DNA of 64,000 bases from Alteraurantiacibacter aquimixticola (GCF_004965515.1 NZ_SSHH01000002.1:764840-828839), one strand, 5' to 3'. Numbered from the stretch's first letter, positions 35,902-45,536 are shown. A program made the numbers and translations. Notes: a model not told the origin generated them from the letters alone.

Positions 35902-37365
35902 GTGAGTTTTGCTGAATCGAGAGGGGTGATCTTGGGGTCGACTTGCCAAAAGACTGCACGCGTTCTGCGTAGAACCGCCCTGCCGCTGGCGCTCGCGCTG
36001 GGGCTGGCCGGTTGCGCGCGGCCCGATATCGCGCCTCCGCAAGCGAGCTTCGACATCCCGCAGGACTGGGCCGAGAGCGATCCTGCGCCGATCACGCTCG
36101 ACATTACCGAATACTGGACGCTGCTGGACGATCCGCTGCTGAGCGAACTGGTCGAGGCGGCAATTGCCAACAATCTCGACCTTGAACAGAGCGTAGCACG
36201 GCTGGACCAGTCGCGCGCGCAACTGGTGCAGGCACGTTCCAGCTGGTTCCCCACCTTGACCGCCAGCGGCGGTGCGGGGCGCAGCTTCCTCGACAACGAC
36301 CCGGGCGATTTCACTTTCGACCTTGGCGCCGACGCCAGCTGGGAAATGGACCTGTTCGGCCAGATCAGCGGCAATGTCGCTGCCGCCCGCGCCGACTACA
36401 CCGCCGCCGGATACAGTCTTGCCGATTTGCAGCGCCTGATCGTGGGGCAGGTGGCGATTTCCGCGATCAATGCCCGCTCGCTTTCGCAGCAGCTGGAGAT
36501 CGCGAAGAACACGCTCGCCTACCAGGAGGACAACCTGCAGATCGCGCGCTGGCGCAACCAGGCGGGGCTCGTCTCCAGCCTCGATGTCGAGCAGGCGCGC
36601 ACGCAACGCGCACAGACCGCGGCGACCATCCCGGCGCTGGAAAGCAGCCTTGCCGCGACGGCCAATTCGATTTCCACGCTGATCGGCGAACCGCCGGGCC
36701 GCGTGCGCAATGCCTTCATGGCGCCCGAGGAAATCCCGCAGCCGGTCGCGCTGGCAGGTTTCGAAGCTCCGGCCGAAGTGCTCCGCCGCCGCCCCGACGT
36801 ACGCGGTGCGGAGGCAAGCCTCTATTCCGCCAGCGCGCGCATTGGCGTGGCGCGGGCGCAATTGTTCCCGCTGCTGCGGCTGACCGGTTCAGTGGGCACC
36901 AGCTCGCTAGGCATCGACGATCTGTTCGATATCGTCACCGGCAGCGTCTTCGCCTCGGTCAGCCAGCTGATCTTCGACGGCGGGCGCACGCAGGCGCAGG
37001 TGGATAGTGCGGAGGCCGGCGCACGCGCCGCCTATGCCGCCTGGGAACAGTCGGTGCTGAACGCTCTCGAAGATGTCGAAAGCGCCGCGGTGGACCAGCG
37101 CAGCGCCCGCCAGCGGGTGGCCATTACCGAGGAAGCGGTGGATGCGGCGACCAATTCCGCCATCCTCGCGCGCAGCCAGTACCAGGCCGGTCTCGCCGAT
37201 TTTCGTACCCTGCTGACAGCGGAAAACAGCCTGCTGTCGGCACGCAACCAGCTCGTTTCCGCCGAGGCGGACCGGGCCAGCGCCTTCGTCCGCCTGACAC
37301 AGGCGCTGGGCGGCGGCTGGAGCGCAGAGGATTTTCCCCTTCCTGCCAGTGACAGGACGCAATGA
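35902..37365 (+). CDS. Outer-membrane efflux lipoprotein (NodT/TolC family)
   Basis: 487 aa. A lipobox (LALGLAGC, Cys about 38) ends an unusually long leader read from GTG 35902; another GTG at 35926 would shorten it by eight residues. Two OEP repeats follow: LLDDPLLSELVEAAIANNLD and RARIGVARAQLFPLLRLTGS mark the repeat starts, and LRRRPDVRGAEA is the conserved linker. It forms the outer-membrane channel for the MacAB-like pump encoded next, with a 4-base overlap. Confidence 0.88.
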   Translation: MSFAESRGVILGSTCQKTARVLRRTALPLALALGLAGCARPDIAPPQASFDIPQDWAESDPAPITLDITEYWTLLDDPLLSELVEAAIANNLDLEQSVARLDQSRAQLVQARSSWFPTLTASGGAGRSFLDNDPGDFTFDLGADASWEMDLFGQISGNVAAARADYTAAGYSLADLQRLIVGQVAISAINARSLSQQLEIAKNTLAYQEDNLQIARWRNQAGLVSSLDVEQARTQRAQTAATIPALESSLAATANSISTLIGEPPGRVRNAFMAPEEIPQPVALAGFEAPAEVLRRRPDVRGAEASLYSASARIGVARAQLFPLLRLTGSVGTSSLGIDDLFDIVTGSVFASVSQLIFDGGRTQAQVDSAEAGARAAYAAWEQSVLNALEDVESAAVDQRSARQRVAITEEAVDAATNSAILARSQYQAGLADFRTLLTAENSLLSARNQLVSAEADRASAFVRLTQALGGGWSAEDFPLPASDRTQ

Positions 37366-38657
37366 TGAACCAGACGATGGATAATATGCAGGATATCGAA
37401 GACTTCCTGGGCGAGAAGAAGAAGCCCTTCTGGAAGCGCAAGATCGTCTGGATCCCGGCGCTGGTGGTGCTTGCCCTGCTGCTTCTGTGGTCGATCTTCG
37501 GCGGCGGAGACGACCAGGTCGACTATATCACCGAGGAGGTGGAAACCCGCTCGCTGGACCTGGTGGTGACTGCCACCGGCAATCTGCGCCCGACAAACCA
37601 GGTCGAGGTCGGCTCCGAAGTGTCGGGCCGCATCGACGAGGTGCTGGTGGACGTGAACGACGTGGTCCGCCGCGGACAGGTGCTGGCGCTGATTAATACC
37701 GATGTGATCGACGACCAGATCACGCAAGGCCGCGCTAACCTCAACGCCATGCGCGCCGCAGTGCAGCAGGCGCAAGCCACTCTCGAAGTGGACGAAGCGC
37801 AGCTGGCGCGCTTGCAGGAAGTCTATCGCCTTTCCGACGGCCGCGTTCCCTCGCAGCAGGAGATGCAGGCCGCGGAAGGCGCCGTGCGGCGCGACCAGGC
37901 GGCGCTCGCCTCTGCCAGAGCCAATGTGACGAGCGCGCAGGCCTCGCTCTCAAGCGCCCAGACCAATCGCGATCGCGCGGTGATCCGCTCGCCCGTATCG
38001 GGTGTGGTGCTCGCGCGGCAGGTGGAGCCGGGCCAGACCGTGGCCGCCAGCTTCAACACGCCGACCCTGTTCATCCTCGCCGAGGACCTCTCGGTCATGC
38101 AGTTGCGGGTGAAGGTGGACGAAGCCGATGTCGGACAGGTGGAAGCGGGCCAGACCGCGACCTTTACCGTGGACGCCTATCCAGGCCGCGAATTCCCCGC
38201 CTCGGTGGAACGGGTGGACCTTGCCTCGGGCAATATCTCCACTGCCAGCCAGACGCAGGGCAGCAGCAATGTGGTGGAATATGAGGCACGGCTGACGGTC
38301 GACAATGCCAGCGGCCTGCTCCGCCCCGGCATGACCGCAACCGCCAATGTCGAAACCGAGAACACCGCCGCGCAAATGGTGGTGCCCAATGGCGCGCTGC
38401 GCTTCGAACCGCCGCAGGAAGAGGAAGCCGGCGGCGTGAACCTTGGCGGCGATGACTTCGGCCTCGCGCGCGAGGAAGAGCGTGCCACCATCGGCGCGGG
38501 CAGCCGCCAGACGGTCTATGTGCTGGGCGAGGAGAACGAGCTGCGCCCGATCATCGTCACCACCGGCCTTTCCGACGGGCGGCATACCATCGTGAGCTCG
38601 GACGAATTGCAGCCGGGCATGCAGGTGGTCACCGCCATCCGCGCCGGGAACCAGTGA
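37362..38657 (+). CDS. MacA-like periplasmic adaptor protein
   Basis: 431 aa. A single N-terminal membrane anchor (IVWIPALVVLALLLLWSIF, about 28-46) is followed by a lipoyl half-motif (VEVGSEVSGRIDEVLVDVND), a long coiled-coil hairpin (about 95-200), and the returning half (VIRSPVSGVVLARQVEPGQT). Beta-barrel and membrane-proximal domains complete it. It links the ABC permease to the outer-membrane channel. It overlaps both neighbours by four bases. Confidence 0.88.
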   Translation: MMNQTMDNMQDIEDFLGEKKKPFWKRKIVWIPALVVLALLLLWSIFGGGDDQVDYITEEVETRSLDLVVTATGNLRPTNQVEVGSEVSGRIDEVLVDVNDVVRRGQVLALINTDVIDDQITQGRANLNAMRAAVQQAQATLEVDEAQLARLQEVYRLSDGRVPSQQEMQAAEGAVRRDQAALASARANVTSAQASLSSAQTNRDRAVIRSPVSGVVLARQVEPGQTVAASFNTPTLFILAEDLSVMQLRVKVDEADVGQVEAGQTATFTVDAYPGREFPASVERVDLASGNISTASQTQGSSNVVEYEARLTVDNASGLLRPGMTATANVETENTAAQMVVPNGALRFEPPQEEEAGGVNLGGDDFGLAREEERATIGAGSRQTVYVLGEENELRPIIVTTGLSDGRHTIVSSDELQPGMQVVTAIRAGNQ

Positions 38658-39397
38658 GCACTGAGCAGGTGAGCGAACAGCCGATCATCGAACTGAAGGG
38701 CATCACCAAGACCTTTGGCGAGGGCGCGGCCGCGTTCCAGGCGCTGAAGGGGGTGGACCTTTCCATCAAGCGCGGCGATTTCGTCGCGGTGATGGGGCCT
38801 TCGGGCTCAGGCAAATCGACCACGATGAACATCCTCGGCTGCCTCGACGTGCCGACCTCGGGCGTGTTCAAGTTCCTCGGCACCGAGGTGCAATCGCTGA
38901 ACAAGGACCAGCGCAGCCTGCTGCGCCGGCGCTATCTCGGCTTCGTGTTTCAAGGCTTCAACCTGCTGGCGCGCACCACGGCGGTGGAGAATGTCGAACT
39001 GCCGCTGCTCTATCGCGGCGAACACAAGGCGGAGCGCCGCGAGGCAGCCTTGCGCGCGCTCGACCGTGTGGGGCTGCGGCCCTGGGCGGACCACACACCG
39101 GCGGAACTGTCGGGCGGTCAGCAGCAGCGCGTTGCCATCGCCCGCGCGCTGGTGACCGATCCCGAAGTGCTGCTGGCGGACGAACCGACCGGTAATCTCG
39201 ATTCCGAACGCTCGATCGAAATCATGGAATTCCTCTCCGAGCTGAACGGGCAGGGCATCACCATCCTGATGGTGACGCATGAGCCGGAAATGGCCGAATT
39301 CGCCAAGACCATCGTCCATTTCAAGGACGGGCTGGTCGAACGCATCGAAAACGGCGCGCGCAACCATGCGCATGCAGGCAGCGGGGTGAACGGCTAA
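38654..39397 (+). CDS. MacB-type ABC transporter ATPase
   Basis: 247 aa. Walker A is GPSGSGKST, the signature is LSGGQQQRVAIARAL, Walker B is VLLADEPTGNLDSE, and the H-loop is LMVTHEPEMAEFA. It is LolD/MacB-like and separate from its permease, unlike E. coli MacB where the two are fused. It starts at GTG 38654 in the adaptor's stop region. Likely exported molecules include toxic aromatics, siderophores or peptides; none can be chosen from sequence. Confidence 0.92.
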   Translation: MSTEQVSEQPIIELKGITKTFGEGAAAFQALKGVDLSIKRGDFVAVMGPSGSGKSTTMNILGCLDVPTSGVFKFLGTEVQSLNKDQRSLLRRRYLGFVFQGFNLLARTTAVENVELPLLYRGEHKAERREAALRALDRVGLRPWADHTPAELSGGQQQRVAIARALVTDPEVLLADEPTGNLDSERSIEIMEFLSELNGQGITILMVTHEPEMAEFAKTIVHFKDGLVERIENGARNHAHAGSGVNG

Positions 39398-40593
39398 TGT
39401 TCGGCACCACCCTCATGCTCGCCTTTCGCGAGATCCGCCGCCATTTGATGCGCAGCTTCCTGACGACGCTGGGCATCATCATCGGCGTCTCCGCCGTCAT
39501 CACCATGGTGACGCTGGGCCGCGGGGTGACCGCCGATATCGAGGAGCAGATCAGCTCCTTGGGCTCCAACGTCTTCTTCGTCTTCCCCATCCAGGGCGAG
39601 CGCGGCCAGTTCCGCCCGTTCGACGAGGATGACGTGACCGCCGTGCGCGAGCAGATCGCCGGGGTGAAATCCGCCGCCGGCCAGGTCGATAGCAATGTCG
39701 TTGCCATCTATAACGGGCAGGACTGGGAAACGACGGTCGAGGGCGTTTCCGGCGAATTCATGGATGCGCGCGGGATCGAAATGGATGTCGGCCGCCGCTT
39801 CACTGAAGCGGAGGAAACCTCCGGCGCCAATGTCTGCATCATCGGCCCGACCGTGCAGGAAGAACTGTTCCTCACTGGCGAGAGCCCGATCGGCGAACGC
39901 ATGCGCCTCAACAATGTCAGCTGCCAGGTGATCGGCGTATTCGCTTCGCGCGGCAGCGTAGGCGGCGGCGGGGATGAAGACAATTCGGTATTCATGCCGC
40001 TCACCAACGTCCAGCGCCGTTTCACCGGCAATGACAATATCGGCTACATGGCGGTGAGCTATGACAGCGCCTATGACAGCGCCACCATGACCAATGCGCT
40101 GGTAGACCTGATGCGCGAGCGGCGGGTGCTGCTGGAAGGCCAGGCCAACGATTTCGACATCGTCGATACCGCGCAGATCAACGAAACGGTGCAAAGCACG
40201 GTCGGCACGATGACGATCATGGTCGCCGCCATCGCCGCGATCAGCCTCGTGGTGGGCGGCGTCGGCATCATGAATATCATGCTGGTGAGCGTGACGGAGC
40301 GAACGCGCGAGATCGGCATACGCCTCGCCATCGGCGCCTTGGCGAAAGAGGTGCGGCTGCAATTCCTGACAGAGGCGGTGGTGCTATGCTGCTTCGGCGG
40401 GCTTGTGGGTATGATCCTCGGCTTCGTGTTCAGCTACAGCCTGGCCGGAGCGCTGGGCTTCCCCTTCATCTTCGATCCCTTCATCAACATCCTCAGCTTC
40501 GTGATCTCGGCGCTGATCGGCATCTTGTTCGGGTATTTCCCGGCAAGACGCGCCAGCCAGCTCGACCCGATCGAGGCGCTGCGGCACGAATAG
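39397..40593 (+). CDS. MacB-type ABC permease (FtsX fold)
   Basis: 398 aa. One N-terminal helix near HLMRSFLTTLGIIIGVSAVI precedes a large periplasmic MacB core domain (about 50-240), and three C-terminal helices follow, including LVVGGVGIMNIMLVSVTERT and REIGIRLAIGALAKEV. The end YFPARRASQLDPIEALRHE is the classic MacB/LolC tail. The ATG overlaps the ATPase stop (TAATG). It completes the four-gene tripartite pump. Confidence 0.92.
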   Translation: MFGTTLMLAFREIRRHLMRSFLTTLGIIIGVSAVITMVTLGRGVTADIEEQISSLGSNVFFVFPIQGERGQFRPFDEDDVTAVREQIAGVKSAAGQVDSNVVAIYNGQDWETTVEGVSGEFMDARGIEMDVGRRFTEAEETSGANVCIIGPTVQEELFLTGESPIGERMRLNNVSCQVIGVFASRGSVGGGGDEDNSVFMPLTNVQRRFTGNDNIGYMAVSYDSAYDSATMTNALVDLMRERRVLLEGQANDFDIVDTAQINETVQSTVGTMTIMVAAIAAISLVVGGVGIMNIMLVSVTERTREIGIRLAIGALAKEVRLQFLTEAVVLCCFGGLVGMILGFVFSYSLAGALGFPFIFDPFINILSFVISALIGILFGYFPARRASQLDPIEALRHE

Positions 40594-40637
40594 TCTTTCG
40601 CATCCGCATCCGCGGATGCGTCCTCGGGCTATTCCCT

Positions 40638-40720
40638 CGTCATTGCGAGGAGCGTAGCGACGCGGCAATCCAGCGCTGAGCCACCCCGCCCTGGATTGCG
40701 TCGCTTTGCTCGCAATGACG
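40638..40720. repeat. Interspersed palindromic element, family A, copy 3
   Basis: Starts CGTCATTGCGAGGAGCGTAG and ends TTGCTCGCAATGACG, with internal GGCAATCCAG and CTGGATTGCG. It lies downstream of the ABC permease and upstream of the 3' end of the convergent pirin gene, where it could also act as a terminator-like fold. Confidence 0.8.
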
Positions 40721-40782
40721 ACCTCGAAGGATCATTCCCGAACTGGCCGGATGGCCCCGTCGGCGCTTGAGGCAAGAAAGAA

Positions 40783-41484
40783 TTACGCGCTATCCACCAG
40801 CACCAGCTCGGCATCCTCCAGCGCGGTGACCTCCAGCACATCGAGATCAGCGATAGCCACACCGTCGCGCGCATTGGCTCTCTCGCCTGCGATTTCGATC
40901 TTGCCTGACGCAGGCACAAGATAGCCCTTGCGGCCGCCGAGGTCGTAGCGCACGCTCTCGCCCGCCTTGACCGTTGCGCCCAGCACGCGGGCATCAGCGC
41001 TGATGCGCAGCGCATCTTCATCCATCGCCTCCTCGCGACCGCTCGCGAGCACGGCAAACTGGCCCTCGCGCGCCTCCTTGGGGAAAGGCTTGGTGCCCCA
41101 GCTGGGCGGCAGGCCCTTCCGATCGGACATGATCCACAACTGGAAGCTCTGCAGCTCCTCCTCGGCGAGGTTGTACTCGGCATGGACGATGCCGGTCCCG
41201 GCGCTCATCACCTGCACATCGCCCGCCACGGTGGTCCCCTCGTTTCCGAGCGAGTCCTTGTGGCTGATCGCGCCTTTGCGGACATAGGTGATGATCTCCA
41301 TGTCCTCATGCGGATGCGGGGGAAAGCCGCTCTTGCCTGCGATGATGTCATCATTCCACACGCGCAGCTTGCCCCAGTGCATGCGGCGCTGGTCGAAATA
41401 GCCGGCGAAGGAGAAGTGGAAATTGGCCTTGAGCCAGCCGTGGTCGGCCTTGCCCAGGCTATCGAACGGACGGACTTCGATCAT
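40783..41484 (-). CDS. Pirin family protein
   Basis: 233 aa bicupin. The metal site is in FPPHPHEDMEIITYVRKGAI (His, His and Glu ligands) and GTGIVHAEYN. Pirins oxidise flavonols such as quercetin or act as redox-sensing cofactors. I chose ATG 41484 (MIEVRPFDSLG) because AAAGGAG precedes it; the longer open frame to 41616 has no support. A plant-phenolic role would fit the window but is not shown. Confidence 0.88.
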   Translation of the reverse strand: MIEVRPFDSLGKADHGWLKANFHFSFAGYFDQRRMHWGKLRVWNDDIIAGKSGFPPHPHEDMEIITYVRKGAISHKDSLGNEGTTVAGDVQVMSAGTGIVHAEYNLAEEELQSFQLWIMSDRKGLPPSWGTKPFPKEAREGQFAVLASGREEAMDEDALRISADARVLGATVKAGESVRYDLGGRKGYLVPASGKIEIAGERANARDGVAIADLDVLEVTALEDAELVLVDSA

Positions 41485-41615
41485 GGGATAGGCTCCTTTC
41501 GCGACCGAGATAGGGAGTGCCGCTGCCGGGACAAGCATGGCCCTAGGTCCGCACCCCGGCTTGACTCGCGGGCCGCATGTGGCAGTCTCGCCGCTTCGGA
41601 GACGGGAGAAAAACA

Positions 41616-41756
41616 ATGAGGGATCGCCGCGCCTGGCGCGAGATGTCGCCCGATGGAGAGGAGGAGCGCCGCAGCCGGTTCGACCGCGAGCGCATCATTC
41701 TGGCATTGCTGGGCCTCGCCGGCGCAGTCGCCATCTTCGCGATGAACACGCAGTAA
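41616..41756 (+). CDS. 46-residue single-pass membrane peptide
   Basis: MRDRRAWREMSPDGEEERRS begins a highly charged N-terminal half, followed by a hydrophobic helix (IILALLGLAGAVAIFAM) and the end NTQ. A good ribosome binding site (ACGGGAGAAAAAC) precedes ATG 41616. It is divergent from pirin. Function unknown; the layout suits a small membrane-protein regulator or assembly factor. Confidence 0.5.
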   Translation: MRDRRAWREMSPDGEEERRSRFDRERIILALLGLAGAVAIFAMNTQ

Positions 41757-41786
41757 GGTCGGACAGGCAGGCGCGCCCGCGCTGCC

Positions 41787-42848
41787 TCAGCGCTCCACCG
41801 TATCGCGCACCCATTCCGCCGGGTCGGAGGGATCCTCAAGCTCGCCCACGAAACGCGGGCTGGTCGTCTGGATGTAGTTCCTCACCACCGTATTGCCCTC
41901 GTGGCAGGCATATTCGAACATCTCGTACCCGTCATCCCGCGTCCATGGGAATGCGAGCTTGAACGGCTCCGTCAGCACCACCGGATCGCTCACTGTCGCT
42001 TCGTAGAAGATCGTGTCCGGACCCACCGGCGTCAGGCGCTCCACCACGGTTTGCTGCCGGCTGGTCGGGATCGGCTTGTTGCCGGGGCCGACGATGTTCA
42101 TCGGCGTTTCGCCCGTCAAATTGGTGGTGTGGATCACCAGCGTATCGCCGTCCCACTCGCCCCAGGACGAGCCGAGATATTGCCGCATGTGACCGGGCAA
42201 ATCCTGCCCGTCGGCGATCGGGATGATGCGCGTCTCGTGCACCAGCTCGAGGTTCAGCACGACATAGCCCGGCGCCTGGAATACGCGGATGCCGTTATTG
42301 TAGGGGAACGGCGTCATCGAGCTGGGAAGCCCGCGCGACATGCAGCGGTCCAGCGTGTTGAAATCGGCGATCGCATCGAACTGCGTGACGTTCCAGCTGG
42401 AGCGCATGGCGGCGGACATCGCCTCCCCCTGCTCCGTCAAGGGCGGGATGCGGCCATTGGCAGGCGCCATGATCAGGCTGGTCTGCTTCAGCGGCGTGCC
42501 CCATTCGAACCAGTGGCCGGAGCCAATCTCGTCCTTGGCATCCTCTTCCTCGTAGTTCGCGGCCACCGCATCCGCCTGCGCCATCGCCTCGGCATATTCC
42601 TCGTCAGTGAGATAGGCCTTGTCGCCCAGCTGCGCGGGCCGTTCGGTGGGCGTGCGGCCCACACGGTCGAGCGGCCAGGTGCCGCGCAGGTCCGGATCGC
42701 CCCATGGCGTGCGCGGCGCCTGCCAGCCGGCCTCGCCCACGCTGGCCCCGGCATTGATTGCCATACCGCGCGGATCGTCCTGCGCCGTGGCGGGCGTCGC
42801 CAGCGCCAGCACGGCAGCGGCGGTGAGCAGTGATTTGCGGAACGTCAT
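41787..42848 (-). CDS. Exported protein of unknown function coupled to a monooxygenase
   Basis: 353 aa with a signal peptide (MTFRKSLLTAAAVLALATPA). The mature part includes PRTPWGDPDLRGTWPLDRVG, YNNGIRVFQAPGYVVLNLEL and WGEWDGDTLVIHTTNL, segments that recur in sphingomonad exported proteins of unknown function near aromatic and steroid catabolic genes. Three cysteines are visible. The start overlaps the monooxygenase stop by four bases. I cannot assign an activity. Confidence 0.6.
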   Translation of the reverse strand: MTFRKSLLTAAAVLALATPATAQDDPRGMAINAGASVGEAGWQAPRTPWGDPDLRGTWPLDRVGRTPTERPAQLGDKAYLTDEEYAEAMAQADAVAANYEEEDAKDEIGSGHWFEWGTPLKQTSLIMAPANGRIPPLTEQGEAMSAAMRSSWNVTQFDAIADFNTLDRCMSRGLPSSMTPFPYNNGIRVFQAPGYVVLNLELVHETRIIPIADGQDLPGHMRQYLGSSWGEWDGDTLVIHTTNLTGETPMNIVGPGNKPIPTSRQQTVVERLTPVGPDTIFYEATVSDPVVLTEPFKLAFPWTRDDGYEMFEYACHEGNTVVRNYIQTTSPRFVGELEDPSDPAEWVRDTVER

Positions 42849-44440
42849 GAAGCTTCTCCCAAGCTGAAACCTTGATAGCCTTTCGCGGCCACTTCGTCAC
42901 ATTTGGCGCGATAGGCGCCGACCCCGCCGACATAGGGCATGAAAACCTCTCCCCCGTCGCGCGTGCGGCCCTTGTACCAGCTGTCGGCACGGGGAAAGAG
43001 CGTGGCCTGCGCGACTTCGTCGACATGGCGCATCCATGCCTGTTCGGCCTCTGCATCGGCCTCGATCACCGCCTTGCCACTTGTCCGTAAGTCGGCAAGG
43101 CAGCGGGCCACCCATTCGACATGCTGTTCGATGGAAACGACCACGTTGGACAACACCGAGGGGCTACCGGGACCGGTGATCGCGAACATGTTGGGAAAGC
43201 CGGAGACGGTCAGCCCGAGATAGGCGCGCGGCCCGTCCGCCCATTCCTCCCCGATCCGCTGGCCGTCGCGGCCGACCAGGTCGATCGCCTTGATCGCGCC
43301 GGTGCAGGCATCGAAGCCGGTGGCAATGGTGATCGCATCGGCGGGGTAGCGGCCTTTCTCGGTCACGACTTCGTTCGCGGTGATCTCCACCACCGGCTCC
43401 TCGCGCACATCGACAAGCGCGACATTCGGCTTGTTGAGCGCATCGTAGAAGCCGATCTCCGCGCACATGCGGCGCGAGCCGAGCGGATAGTCGGGCGTCA
43501 GCTTGCGGGCCATTTCCTTATCGTCAACCGAGGCGGCAATCTTGTCGCGGGCGAAGATGGCGGCGAATTCGTTGGAGGTCTCGTCGAACAGCAAGTCCTC
43601 GAAAGCGTTGAGCAGGCCGGTGGTCCCGGCATTCCACGCCTCTTCCAGCCGCTTGTGCCGGTCGGCAGGCGCGAACTCCTTCGCCTTGCCGGGGCGCGGC
43701 GGGGCAGCGAAGCCCAATGGCGAATGCTTCGCCGCCTCCCGCATTTCGCGGTAACGTGCCTTCTGCTCCTCCTGCTCGCCCGGCAGCAGCGGGCGGTTGT
43801 TGGCGGGCACTGCATAGCTGGGGGTGCGCTGGAACACGGTCAGTTGCCCGGCATATTCGCTCATCGCCGCGACCGCCTGGATGCCGCTGGAGCCAGTACC
43901 GAAATGGCAGATCGCCTTTCCGGCAAGGTCCGCGCTGTCATCCCACTTGGCGGTGAATAGCACCTGGCCTTCGAAGGCATCGAGATTGGGCAAGTCGGGC
44001 AGCTTGGGTTCGGACAGCGCGCCCGTCGCGAGGATCAGGAACTGCACGTCGAAGCTCTCGCCCTTGTCGGTCTCCACCAGCCAGCGGCCCATCGCCTCGT
44101 CCCAGTGCGCCGAAGTGACCTTGGTATCGAAGGCGATGTCGCGCTTCAGATCGTATCGCTCCGCCACATGGTCGAGATAAGAAAGGATTTCTCCTTGCGC
44201 GGCGTAGCGTTCGGTCCATTCCCATTCTTGCTCCAGCTCGGGATCGAACGAGTAGGAATATTCCATGCTGGGAATGTCGCAGCGCGCGCCGGGATAGCGG
44301 TTCCAGTACCACGTACCGCCCACGCCCGATCCGGCCTCCACGCCCTGCGCGGAAAAGCCCTCCTCGCGCAGCTTGATCAGCATGTAGAGCCCGGCAAACC
44401 CCGCGCCAACCACCAGCGCGTCCAGCTTGCGCACCATCAT
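42845..44440 (-). CDS. Flavin-containing monooxygenase, Baeyer-Villiger type
   Basis: 531 aa. The FAD site is VVGAGFAGLY (about 10-19), GGTWYWNRYPGARCDIPSME is the conserved BVMO stretch, and GTGSSGIQ near 181 is the NADPH Rossmann motif. The fingerprint FxGxxxHxxxW(P/D) reads FEGQVLFTAKWD at 156-167, with Phe at the His position. BVMOs turn ketones into esters; the changed fingerprint weakens but does not exclude that. The upstream gene encodes an esterase and the two overlap by four bases, the classic ketone-ester-alcohol pairing, as in 4-hydroxyacetophenone degradation. Confidence 0.8.
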   Translation of the reverse strand: MMVRKLDALVVGAGFAGLYMLIKLREEGFSAQGVEAGSGVGGTWYWNRYPGARCDIPSMEYSYSFDPELEQEWEWTERYAAQGEILSYLDHVAERYDLKRDIAFDTKVTSAHWDEAMGRWLVETDKGESFDVQFLILATGALSEPKLPDLPNLDAFEGQVLFTAKWDDSADLAGKAICHFGTGSSGIQAVAAMSEYAGQLTVFQRTPSYAVPANNRPLLPGEQEEQKARYREMREAAKHSPLGFAAPPRPGKAKEFAPADRHKRLEEAWNAGTTGLLNAFEDLLFDETSNEFAAIFARDKIAASVDDKEMARKLTPDYPLGSRRMCAEIGFYDALNKPNVALVDVREEPVVEITANEVVTEKGRYPADAITIATGFDACTGAIKAIDLVGRDGQRIGEEWADGPRAYLGLTVSGFPNMFAITGPGSPSVLSNVVVSIEQHVEWVARCLADLRTSGKAVIEADAEAEQAWMRHVDEVAQATLFPRADSWYKGRTRDGGEVFMPYVGGVGAYRAKCDEVAAKGYQGFSLGEAS

Positions 44441-45330
44441 CCCTTACCCAGCTGCGCGCGCAGGAATGCCCCCGCCCCGTCGAGCGCGGCGCGGCCTTCC
44501 TCCAGCAGGAAATGGAAGCTCTGGAAAACGTGGATCATCTCCGGCCAGACCTCCAGCTGCACATGCACTTCGGCGGCGCCTGCCCGCGCGGCGACGACAA
44601 GTGCATCGTCGAGCAGGATTTCCGAGGAGCCCACCTGCACCAGCAGCGGCGGCAGGCCAGTCAGGTCGGCATTAACCGGGGAGGCAAGCGGATGCGCGCC
44701 ATCCTGTCCCGCGAGGTAGAGCGCCGCCATCGCTTTAAGGCTGGGCGGGTCGAGCGAGGGATCGGCCGCCGCCTTGCTCTCCATCGAAGCAACCGTGCAG
44801 CCAAGGTCCGCCCATGGCGAAAGCAGATAGCCGGCGGCCGGGAGCTGATCGCCCTCCTGCCGCAGCTTCACCAGCACCGCCAGCGTCAACCCGCCACCGG
44901 CGCTATCGCCCGCGATGACTATGCGATTGGCCGGAACGCCCTTCGCCAGCAACGCGCGATAGACGGCCACCGCATCCTCTACGGCAGCGGGGAAGACGTG
45001 TTCGGGGGCGAGCCGGTAATCGGGCGCAAAGGCAGGCAGGCCCGCCACCTTGCCGATCTCCGCCACCAGCCCGCGATAGCCCTGCGGGCTGCCCGCGACA
45101 TAGGCCCCGCCATGGAGGTAAAGCAGTGCGCCCGCATTGGCAGGGCCGCTATCGATGGCGAGCGTCGGCACGCCGCCAAGGTCCACCTGGCTGTAGGTCA
45201 GCGCCGGATCAGCCGGCATGGTCGCCAGCAATTCCTCCAGGTCGCCGCGCGCCTTGATCGGATCGCCTGAAAAGTCGGGTCCGCCTGCGCGCATGCCCGC
45301 AATGATTTCCTGCAAGGCTTCGCTTGCCAT
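44437..45330 (-). CDS. Alpha/beta hydrolase, hormone-sensitive-lipase-type esterase
   Basis: 297 aa. The oxyanion motif LLYLHGGAYVAGSPQGYRGL and nucleophile elbow VIAGDSAGGGLTLAVL are those of the HSL/acetyl-esterase family; a late Asp near GSSEILLDDA and His in EMIHVFQSF complete the triad. It would hydrolyse the ester formed by the monooxygenase encoded next. It is the first gene of this operon and is divergent from two MarR genes over 206 bases. Confidence 0.85.
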   Translation of the reverse strand: MASEALQEIIAGMRAGGPDFSGDPIKARGDLEELLATMPADPALTYSQVDLGGVPTLAIDSGPANAGALLYLHGGAYVAGSPQGYRGLVAEIGKVAGLPAFAPDYRLAPEHVFPAAVEDAVAVYRALLAKGVPANRIVIAGDSAGGGLTLAVLVKLRQEGDQLPAAGYLLSPWADLGCTVASMESKAAADPSLDPPSLKAMAALYLAGQDGAHPLASPVNADLTGLPPLLVQVGSSEILLDDALVVAARAGAAEVHVQLEVWPEMIHVFQSFHFLLEEGRAALDGAGAFLRAQLGKG

Positions 45331-45536
45331 TATCTCTCCCCTCTCCCCGGCGCATCTCTCCGCGCGCCTTCTCGCAAGCGATCATACCGCATTGAAGCGC
45401 TGCGGGAAGTGCCCACAGGTTGAAGGTCGCTCGCCAAATGCTTGCATCCTCCGGCCTTTTCTGGTGACCAAAGGGGAAGGACACATTTTGTAAACCGGGA
45501 GATGGGACGCTGGACTGGGGTAAACTCGACGATTCG

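Noticed and set aside
34690-36861. HupE-like gene extended to 723 residues
   Set aside because: The extra N-terminal part is antisense to the outer-membrane efflux gene, and the HupE signal peptide begins near 35814.
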